Made by a program: the position numbers and the translations under genes | Assembly: GCA_043804035.1 (NCBI GenBank) | Contig: JAZDJJ010000113.1 | Span: 1-30,585, forward strand | Direction: 5' to 3' | DNA: 30,585 bases | Source: JAZDJJ01 sp043804035 | Lineage (GTDB): Bacteria > Bacteroidota > Bacteroidia > Palsa-948 | Shown: positions 7,463 to 13,932 of the stretch, piece by piece | How positions within the stretch are numbered: the stretch's first letter is position 1 | Layout of the letters: the number at the start of each line of letters is the position of its first letter | Notes under the pieces: generated by a model | The model's input: only the letters and a program-made list of their open reading frames with translations | The model's database searches: none | Told to the model about the DNA's origin: nothing

Positions 7463-9970
7463 ATGAAAATGGAAATAGAAAAAAATAAAAGAGAAGTAGA
7501 TACATATTTTGCTGATGTTATTCTTCCCTTTGCTTTACCAAATTATTTTACCTACTCTGTTCCTTTAGAGTTAATAGATAATATTAAAGTGGGACAGCGA
7601 GTGGTAGTGCAGTTCGGCAAAGCTAAACTTTACACCGCTCTCGTTTATAATATCCATTCCATCAAACCGCAGTTGTATAAAGCCAAACCTATAGAAAGTA
7701 TTCTTGACATTGAACCCATCGTAAACAAAAAACAATTTGACTTTTGGAAATGGATTGCCGATTATTATCTCTGCACCATTGGCGATGTGATGAATGCCGC
7801 ACTGCCTTCGGGATTGAAACTATCCAGTGAAACTAAAATACTTTTGAGTTCTATGTTGTATGCTTCAAGTTTCAAATTGTCGGAAGAAGAAATATTAATT
7901 TACGAAACTCTGAAGCAGAAAGAAACACTTACTATAGATGAATTAGCAGAGATAGTAAATAAAAAATCCGTTCATACACTCGTAAAATCATTGCTGGAAA
8001 AAGGAATAATATTAGTTAATGAAAAATTGAAAGAAAAATTCAAACCAAAAATAGATACTTATGTTCGTCTCACTTCCTATTCCGATAACGAAGAAAATCT
8101 GAAAAAGATATTTGATAAGTTAGAAAAAAAAGCATTCAAACAGTTGGAAATACTAATGGAATTTATCCGATTGTCCGATCGTTATTCAAAAACAAAAAAA
8201 GAAGTTAAAAAATCAGAACTGCTGAAAAAATCAGAAGTATCATTTTCGGTGATAAATGAATTAGTGAGAAAAAATATTTTTGAATTTTATGAAAAAGAAA
8301 ATACTCGTCTTGCCGCTTACGAATCATCGGAAGAAAGCAAAATCCTTTCTGAAGAACAGCAGCAGTCGCTCAGGATAATAAAAGATGAATGGAAGAATAA
8401 AGATGTTGTACTTTTTCACGGAGTAACATCCAGTGGAAAAACTGAAATATATGTAAAACTTATTGAAGAAACATTACAGCAAGGAAAGCAGGTGCTTTAT
8501 TTACTTCCCGAAATTGCTCTTACCACACAGATTACTAACCGTATTATCAAATATTTTGGCGATAAAATTGGTGTGTATCATTCTCGGTTCAATGAGAATG
8601 AAAGGGTGGAAGTATGGAATAAAGTTTTAAAGTTTCAAGGTTCAGATTCCACGTTTCAGATTATACTTGGAGCAAGGTCAGCGATATTTCTTCCGTACTC
8701 AAATCTTGGACTTATCATTGTGGATGAAGAGCATGATTCATCATATAAGCAATTTGATAAATCGCCACAATACAATGCTCGTGATGCCTCCATTATGTTA
8801 GCAAAGATGCACGGAGCAAAAGTTCTGTTAGGATCTGCCACGCCATCGTTAGAAAGTTATTACAATGCGCAGAAAAAAAAATATGGATTTGTACAACTGC
8901 TTTCACGTTTCAGCAAAATACAGATGCCGGAAATACTCGTTGCCGATATCAAAGAAGCGAGCAAACGCAAGCAAATGAAATCACACTTTTCACCTCTTTT
9001 ATTGGAAAATATTCAAAAGGCATTGGCAAATAAAGAGCAGGTCATACTTTTCCAAAACCGCAGAGGATTCTCACCTTATCTTGAGTGTTACACTTGCGGA
9101 TGGATACCACAATGCAAAAACTGCGATGTGAGTTTGGTATTTCACAAAACATCTAATCAACTTCGCTGTCATTATTGTGGCTATTCCATAAATCCCCCTT
9201 CTTGCTGCGCTGCCTGTGGAGATGCAAACATAAAAATGAAAAGTTTTGGTACAGAAAAAATAGAAGAAGATATACAAATATTTTTTCCCGATGCATCCAT
9301 CGCACGCATGGATTTGGATTCAACAAGATCACGTTTCTCTTACCAACAAATTATCAGCAACTTTGAAGAACACAATATTGATATTCTTGTTGGCACTCAG
9401 ATGGTTACCAAAGGATTGGACTTTGATAATGTGAGTACTGTTGGCATTCTTCATGCCGACATTATGATGAACTTCCCTGACTTCCGTTCGCACGAAAGAA
9501 GTTTTCAACTTATGGCACAAGTATCAGGACGAGCAGGCAGAAAGAACAAGCGAGGCAAAGTTATCATTCAGGCATATTCACATCAGCATCCAATTATCCG
9601 CCATGTTATCAATAATGATTATTCCAAAATGTACGAGGAAGAATTGGAACAGCGAAAAAATTTTAGATATCCTCCTTTTTATCGGCTTATTGAACTTATG
9701 GTGATTGACAAAGAATTAGAAAAGGTATATCGCGTTTCGGATGAGTTAGCAAAAAAGCTTAAAGCAAAATTCGGAAATCGTGTACTGGGACCCGAGTTTC
9801 CGCTCATTGCCAGAATGCACAATAAATATCGTAAGAAAATTTTGCTAAAGATAAGTAGAGATGAATCCGTATATAAAGCAAAATCAATTCTCACTTCGTT
9901 GTTGAATGAATTAAAAAAAGAAAAGGAAAATAATTTAGTTCGCATTCAAATTGACGTGGATCCGATGTGA
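7463..9970 (+). CDS. priA: Primosomal protein N' (replication restart helicase PriA)
   Basis: PriA recognises stalled forks and reloads the replicative helicase with 3'-5' helicase activity. The 835-residue product has the N-terminal 3'-DNA-binding domain (from about residue 12), the Walker A motif GVTSSGKT at 320-327, the DEEH Walker B box at 421-424, GSATPS at about 457-462, and a zinc-binding insert with Cys at 542, 545, 551, 554, 569, 572, 582 and 585. Helicase motif V/VI follows as GTQMVTKGLDF and QVSGRAGR (686-693). All key residues are present and the length is normal for Bacteroidota. ATG at 7463 is used; an in-frame ATG two codons later is an equal alternative. The gene stands alone and ends 34 bp before a MITE-like element. 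Confidence 0.97.
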   Translation: MKMEIEKNKREVDTYFADVILPFALPNYFTYSVPLELIDNIKVGQRVVVQFGKAKLYTALVYNIHSIKPQLYKAKPIESILDIEPIVNKKQFDFWKWIADYYLCTIGDVMNAALPSGLKLSSETKILLSSMLYASSFKLSEEEILIYETLKQKETLTIDELAEIVNKKSVHTLVKSLLEKGIILVNEKLKEKFKPKIDTYVRLTSYSDNEENLKKIFDKLEKKAFKQLEILMEFIRLSDRYSKTKKEVKKSELLKKSEVSFSVINELVRKNIFEFYEKENTRLAAYESSEESKILSEEQQQSLRIIKDEWKNKDVVLFHGVTSSGKTEIYVKLIEETLQQGKQVLYLLPEIALTTQITNRIIKYFGDKIGVYHSRFNENERVEVWNKVLKFQGSDSTFQIILGARSAIFLPYSNLGLIIVDEEHDSSYKQFDKSPQYNARDASIMLAKMHGAKVLLGSATPSLESYYNAQKKKYGFVQLLSRFSKIQMPEILVADIKEASKRKQMKSHFSPLLLENIQKALANKEQVILFQNRRGFSPYLECYTCGWIPQCKNCDVSLVFHKTSNQLRCHYCGYSINPPSCCAACGDANIKMKSFGTEKIEEDIQIFFPDASIARMDLDSTRSRFSYQQIISNFEEHNIDILVGTQMVTKGLDFDNVSTVGILHADIMMNFPDFRSHERSFQLMAQVSGRAGRKNKRGKVIIQAYSHQHPIIRHVINNDYSKMYEEELEQRKNFRYPPFYRLIELMVIDKELEKVYRVSDELAKKLKAKFGNRVLGPEFPLIARMHNKYRKKILLKISRDESVYKAKSILTSLLNELKKEKENNLVRIQIDVDPM

Positions 9971-10000
9971 ATTACAAATTTGCTGTTTATGATTCGTAAT

Positions 10001-10160
10001 TCAAGGGCGGTTCCAAAAATTGATTTTTTTACCACAAAGCACACAAAGTCATTTCACAAAGAACACGAAGAGCCCAATAAAATCAATGCTTTGTGAACTT
10101 TGTGATTTCTTGGTGACCTTTGTGGTTAAGTGTTTTTTGTATTTTTGGAACCGCCCTCAA
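10001..10160. mobile_element. 152-bp MITE-like element with perfect TIRs and TCAA target duplication
   Basis: GGGCGGTTCCAAAAAT (10005-10020) is the exact reverse complement of the right end at 10141-10156. The element is flanked by TCAA at 10001-10004 and 10157-10160, a 4-bp direct repeat consistent with a target-site duplication. The interior has further inverted matches (ACCACAAAG at about 10031-10039 with CTTTGTGGT at about 10118-10126, and internal CACAAAG/CTTTGTG pairs), so the whole element can fold on itself. It has no coding capacity. It lies between the convergent priA and siaC-like genes. Confidence 0.85.
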
Positions 10161-10181
10161 CAATCTGAACCCTGAACTCTT

Positions 10182-10562
10182 TTACTCATCTATTTGTATC
10201 ATCTTGAAAGGAACATTGATGATTGACTGATAATCTTCTCCTGCTTCTAACATATCTTCATCATCTTGTTCATAAAACCAATTGATTACTAATTGGTGTC
10301 CACTCTTATGAATGGATTCTAATTTTTTGAAAATGTCAAGAATACATTTTGAAGAACTTGTATTGAAGTACTCTAATTGAATATTAACAACAGTTACTGT
10401 TAGTGGTTTCACGCTATATTTTTCAAGCGACTCTACTAATGGTTTATAAAATTCAACGGAATTTTCAGGGATAGACCTTCCTTTAATTTCTACTAATCCA
10501 CCTTTAAAATCAAAGTTGATAGAAGGAGTTTTTGAAGTGGATTCAATTAATATTTTTTCCAT
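10182..10562 (-). CDS. SiaC family (DUF1987) regulatory phosphoprotein
   Basis: The 126-residue protein matches the SiaC/DUF1987 family: an N-terminal IESTSKTPSINFDF strand, GLVEIKGRSIPENSVEFYKPL, and the LEYFNTSSSKCILDIFKKLE segment. In Pseudomonas aeruginosa SiaC is phosphorylated on Thr68 by the SiaB kinase, and here a threonine falls at residue 68 in the NTSS motif. The gene lies 7 bp after the SiaB-like gene on the same strand, so the pair is one operon. No SiaD diguanylate cyclase or SiaA phosphatase gene is nearby, so the output target in this organism is unknown. ATG at 10562. Confidence 0.85.
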   Translation of the reverse strand: MEKILIESTSKTPSINFDFKGGLVEIKGRSIPENSVEFYKPLVESLEKYSVKPLTVTVVNIQLEYFNTSSSKCILDIFKKLESIHKSGHQLVINWFYEQDDEDMLEAGEDYQSIINVPFKMIQIDE

Positions 10563-10569
10563 GTTTATA

Positions 10570-11109
10570 TTATGATATTTTGATATTTAAACTAAAAAAT
10601 GAAAAATTATTGTCAATAGGCATAAAATTAAAATTAAGTTTCTGCCCGGTTTTTCTTGCAATGTCTATCATACCAAGCCCGCCACCGCCTTTGGATGACA
10701 TTTCTCCGTTAGCAAGAATTCTTTTGTAGTAATCTTTAAGTTCTTCCTGCGAAAGAGAGTTAATTTCTTCTAATCGTGATTTTAAATCATTAACGTTTTC
10801 TGCTCGGATGTAATTCCCTGTAATGATATTGTATTTAGTTCCCATTTTCCCAATCATAAAAATTGCAGATTTCGTTTTATCGTTTTTATCTATATCTATA
10901 TCCATGTGATGATAGAGATTCTGGAGACATTCTACCAGAACATTATAAACTTTCTTTTTGATTTTTGGTTCTTCTTGTAGGTTTTCTAATTTAGATTCTA
11001 TAATCTGAAGAATAGATGTAAGAAGTTCAGAAGTGATATCTCCTTTGAAAGAAAGTAAAATATTATTACGATCCATCTTATCGTAGAAATCATATATATC
11101 AAGCATCAT
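10570..11109 (-). CDS. SiaB family protein kinase
   Basis: The 179-residue protein resembles SiaB (DUF6272), a GHKL-fold serine/threonine kinase acting on SiaC. An N-box-like ECLQN is at residues 60-64 (Glu60, Asn64), and a glycine-rich lid SSKGGGGLGMIDIARKTG lies at about 138-155, consistent with ATP binding. Tandem ATG codons open the frame (11109 and 11106). The immediate downstream neighbour is its predicted substrate, the SiaC-like protein. A TATATTTG -7 box lies about 70 bp upstream. In the known system the kinase/phosphatase balance controls whether SiaC can activate its partner; here the partner is not visible. Confidence 0.82.
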   Translation of the reverse strand: MMLDIYDFYDKMDRNNILLSFKGDITSELLTSILQIIESKLENLQEEPKIKKKVYNVLVECLQNLYHHMDIDIDKNDKTKSAIFMIGKMGTKYNIITGNYIRAENVNDLKSRLEEINSLSQEELKDYYKRILANGEMSSKGGGGLGMIDIARKTGQKLNFNFMPIDNNFSFFSLNIKIS

Positions 11110-11179
11110 AAGGATAATATTTCTTGGTTTAATTTTTTAAATAAAATAATAATAATTCATAAAACTGCAAATGAAACTG

Positions 11180-11187
11180 CAAATATA
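11180..11187 (-). promoter_or_regulatory. Candidate -7 element for the siaB-siaC-like operon
   Basis: The minus strand reads TATATTTG, matching TAnnTTTG, about 70 bp before the first ATG. A -33 TTG is not clear. Confidence 0.4.
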
Positions 11188-11265
11188 AGAATTAAAAACT
11201 TACACAGAAATTTATTTTTTTATCCTCTCATTTAGGCAGTTTCTTTTGATACTCCTGCAATTTAT

Positions 11266-11562
11266 CTAAGTATTACCATTAGATGGTGTACCCACAACTC
11301 CATCCCATTTTCCGGAAACAGAAATTGCGAGAGCGCGAATTATTTTCACACCCATCTGGCTGGCAGTTTTTTTCAGGTCTTCCTTTGCAGCCGTAGGACC
11401 CATGTTTTCGCCTTTTTTCCAAACAGAATTAAAAGGAAGATAACAAGTGATTTCGCCCTTGCCTCTTTTTGCTTTCCAACTTGACATGTATCCTTTTTGC
11501 AGAAGTTCTTTTTTTACTGCTTCCTGTTTATCACTTACTTCAAAACAGATTAATACATTCAT
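11266..11562 (-). CDS. Hypothetical small protein, possible ferredoxin-like fold
   Basis: The 98-residue protein begins MNVLICFEVSDKQEAVKKELLQKGY: a strand, a helix and a glycine turn, which is how many ferredoxin-like (including Cas2-like) small proteins start. It continues with ITCYLPFNSVWKKG and a helix-strand close (EDLKKTASQMGVKIIRALAIS). I do not recognise the family; no CRISPR array or cas gene is present, so a Cas2 call is not supported. ATG at 11562, TAG stop. It sits between the siaB-like gene and rplS, transcribed away from rplS. Confidence 0.6.
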   Translation of the reverse strand: MNVLICFEVSDKQEAVKKELLQKGYMSSWKAKRGKGEITCYLPFNSVWKKGENMGPTAAKEDLKKTASQMGVKIIRALAISVSGKWDGVVGTPSNGNT

Positions 11563-11697
11563 ATAATTTAGGATTAAGTTTATGTTTTAATGTTTTTAAT
11601 AATACAACGAAGATTTATTATCAATAAATAAAATATTCGTGTAATAATTTTTTTCAAAGGTATAAACTTATTTTTATCATGACAAAAAAAAATAATA

Positions 11698-11726
11698 TTG
11701 AAGTTTCAAAATATCTATTATCTTTG
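11698..11726 (+). promoter_or_regulatory. Promoter of rplS-gldN
   Basis: TTG at 11698-11700 and TATCTTTG at 11719-11726 are separated by 18 bases, close to the Bacteroidota consensus (TTG about 17-19 bases from TAnnTTTG). Transcription would start near 11733, giving a leader of roughly 40 bases before the rplS ATG. Confidence 0.7.
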
Positions 11727-11775
11727 CCTTTAATCTAATTAAAATTATTCGTTAAGATATAAATCTTTTATAATT

Positions 11776-12195
11776 ATGAATCTCTTACAATACGCAGAAG
11801 ATCAATTAATAGCCACAAAAGAAATTCCCACTTTTAAAACAGGTGATACTGTTACCGTTCACTATAAAATTAAAGAAGGCGAAAAAGAACGTGTTCAGCA
11901 ATTTATGGGCATTGTTATACAGAAGAAAGGTAAAGGAAAAGTAAAAACATTTACAGTTCGGAAAATTTCTAACGGAGTTGGTGTGGAAAGAATTTTTCCA
12001 CTTTTCTCTACTTATATTGCAAAAATTGTGGTAAATAAAATGGGTGATGTACGCAGAGCCAAACTCTATTATCTACGACATGCAATCGGCAAGAAAGCCA
12101 AAATTGATGAGCTGAAAAAAGATGAAGTGAGCACTATAAATGTATTGCAAATTCCTGTCGCTAAACCCGATTTAGTTGAAGATGAAAAATCCTGA
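11776..12195 (+). CDS. rplS: 50S ribosomal protein L19
   Basis: L19 sits at the 30S-50S interface. The 139-residue product carries the family core: FKTGDTVTVHYKIKEGEKERVQQFMGIVIQKKGKGKVKTFTVRKIS, then GVGVERIFPLFSTYIAKIVV and RRAKLYYLR. Bacteroidota L19 has a C-terminal extension past the usual 115 residues, and one is seen here (KKDEVSTINVLQIPVAKPDLVEDEKS). A clear promoter precedes it. It is 20 bp upstream of gldN on the same strand, so the two are probably cotranscribed; trmD and rimM, frequent neighbours in other phyla, are absent. Confidence 0.96.
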   Translation: MNLLQYAEDQLIATKEIPTFKTGDTVTVHYKIKEGEKERVQQFMGIVIQKKGKGKVKTFTVRKISNGVGVERIFPLFSTYIAKIVVNKMGDVRRAKLYYLRHAIGKKAKIDELKKDEVSTINVLQIPVAKPDLVEDEKS

Positions 12196-12215
12196 AAAAC
12201 CAAAATTATTTATAT

Positions 12216-13100
12216 ATGAAAACATTAAATCTTTTTAAACTCTTAATACTCCTGCTCTTTCCTCTGAGCGCATTTACACAAGGCAGTGTTTTAAGTCCTT
12301 TGGAAAACGCTCCTAATGATGGAGTTTTTATTTCCGAACACATTCCTAACAGGAAACCTATTCCTTATGTACATGTAAGAGAAGCAGATGTAATGTGGCA
12401 AAAAAGAATATGGAGAATTATTGACTTGCGCGAAAAAATCAACCAGTCGCTTTATTTTCCACTTACTGTTTTAAGAAATGGACAGAGAATTTCTTTTTTT
12501 GAAGTGATAAAGAAAGGCATCGTCAATAACAGATTTCCTGTTTATGCTACTGATATAGATTTGGATAAAGAATTTGAAGTGGAACTTCCATTGCCCCAAG
12601 CCATAAAAGCACTTACGCAAATGAATACAATGAAAGATTCTACAGGACAACCACTTTACGATTCATCAGGCGCTCCCGCCATGCGACCTGATACCTTAAC
12701 TCCACAAGATATTGCTCAATACTGGATAAAAGAAGATTGGTTCTTTGACAAGCAACGTTCTATTATGGATGTAAGAATATTAGGTCTTTGTCCCGTCATG
12801 GAAACAAAAGATGATCAAAGTAACCAATTCAGATCGTATAAACAACTTTTCTGGTTGTATTATCCATCTTGCCGTAGTTGGTTTTCTATTCACCAGGCAT
12901 ACAATCCTTACAATGATGCCGAGTGGAGATCTTTTGATGAAATATTCCATAAACGAATGTTCAGTAGTTATATAACACAGGAATCAAATGTATACAACCG
13001 CCCAATTGCAGCATACTCAACTGGAATAGAATCTCTCCTTGAGTCAGAACGTATAAAGGACGACATTTTTATGATAGAACACGATATGTGGAACTATTGA
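12216..13100 (+). CDS. gldN: Gliding motility / type IX secretion protein GldN (PorN)
   Basis: GldN (PorN) is a periplasmic component that joins GldK in the ring of the type IX secretion system of Bacteroidota. The 294-residue product starts with a signal peptide (MKTLNLFKLLILLLFPLSAFTQ) and has the family core VREADVMWQKRIWRIIDLREKINQSLYFPL, the APAMRPDTLTPQDIAQYWIKEDWFFDKQRS block, and RILGLCPVMETKD with the LFWLYYPSCR segment. Length is normal. In most genomes gldN ends a gldKLMN operon; here the upstream neighbour is rplS and no gldK, gldL or gldM lies in the window. It is followed by about 280 bp without genes. Confidence 0.93.
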   Translation: MKTLNLFKLLILLLFPLSAFTQGSVLSPLENAPNDGVFISEHIPNRKPIPYVHVREADVMWQKRIWRIIDLREKINQSLYFPLTVLRNGQRISFFEVIKKGIVNNRFPVYATDIDLDKEFEVELPLPQAIKALTQMNTMKDSTGQPLYDSSGAPAMRPDTLTPQDIAQYWIKEDWFFDKQRSIMDVRILGLCPVMETKDDQSNQFRSYKQLFWLYYPSCRSWFSIHQAYNPYNDAEWRSFDEIFHKRMFSSYITQESNVYNRPIAAYSTGIESLLESERIKDDIFMIEHDMWNY

Positions 13101-13384
13101 TCTGTAAAATGCGAAGTGGCAGATAAAAATTTTGTAACTACTCACACCCAAATACTGTTGCCACGGATTATACTGATTTTTTGCTCTGCGTTCTCTGCAT
13201 CTCTGCGAGAAAAAACAATTAAACATTAAACTTCTATATTCAAAATTCGTTATTCGTTACCTGTCCCGAATTTACCTATATTTCAGCAATATTTCGGCAA
13301 GCTCAATAACCATCTCACTACAAGTAGTCCTGAACGCCAGTGCAGGATTGTCTCAGGATTTCAGGAAACGCCATTTTCTGATCG
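13101..13384. other. Intergenic spacer with decayed repeat modules
   Basis: No gene is seen. The spacer holds CTCTGCGTTCTCTGCATCTC (13184-13203), a form of the CTCTGCGTCT repeat also present at 24532-24562. It also holds CGGCAAGCTCAATAACC (near 13293-13311), nearly the same as a module inside the element at 24613-24769, and an AATTCGTTATTCG microrepeat. A TCCTGAA/TTCAGGA inverted match spans about 13331-13372. These look like fragments of the dispersed families. Confidence 0.5.
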
Positions 13385-13927
13385 TTAAAATCGGCTCTCA
13401 AAATCTAAGAAATGTTTGGCATTCATATCTTTTTCAGAAAGGATAGGTTTTTTTATTCCCCAGTTGATATTCAAATATGTGTCGTTCCATAATATTCCAT
13501 CTTCCGATTCCTTGTTGTAAACATTGGAACATTTATAGGAGAAGATGGTGTTATCTTCCAAAACCAGAAACCCATGTGCAAAACCTACAGGAATAAAAAG
13601 TGCAGTTTTATTTTTCGCAGAGAGGACTTTAGAGAAATGTTTTCCGTAAGTAGGAGATTTTTTTCGTAGATCAACTGCCACATCAAGCACTGCACCTTGT
13701 ATTACCATCACTAACTTTGCCTGTGAATATGGTGGATTCTGAAAATGTAATCCACGCAGTACATCTTTTTGTGAAAGAGATTGATTGTCCTGAACAAACT
13801 TATCTGTAATCCCATGTTTCAGGAATACTTCTTCATTATACGATTCAAAAAAATATCCTCTGTCATCTTCAAATACCTTTGGCTGAACAACAAGCAATCC
13901 GCTTAGCGTAGAAGAAATAATCTGCAT
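13385..13927 (-). CDS. rfbC: dTDP-4-dehydrorhamnose 3,5-epimerase
   Basis: RfbC (RmlC) epimerises C3 and C5 of dTDP-4-keto-6-deoxyglucose in dTDP-L-rhamnose synthesis. The 180-residue cupin protein shows the entry motif GLLVVQPKVFEDDRGYFFESY, RGLHFQ with the catalytic base His61, IPVGFAHGFLVLED, and the YKCSNVYNKESEDGILWND block with the presumed proton-relay Tyr131. Length matches the family. It starts 5 bp after the Wzc-like gene, so it is the last gene of the export operon. The other dTDP-rhamnose genes (rfbA, rfbB, rfbD) are not in the window. Confidence 0.95.
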   Translation of the reverse strand: MQIISSTLSGLLVVQPKVFEDDRGYFFESYNEEVFLKHGITDKFVQDNQSLSQKDVLRGLHFQNPPYSQAKLVMVIQGAVLDVAVDLRKKSPTYGKHFSKVLSAKNKTALFIPVGFAHGFLVLEDNTIFSYKCSNVYNKESEDGILWNDTYLNINWGIKKPILSEKDMNAKHFLDFESRF

Positions 13928-13932
13928 ATATG

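Noticed and set aside
11266..11562. Possible Cas2
   Set aside because: Only the opening fold suggests it; no array, cas1 or other cas gene is present and the key Cas2 residues cannot be identified.
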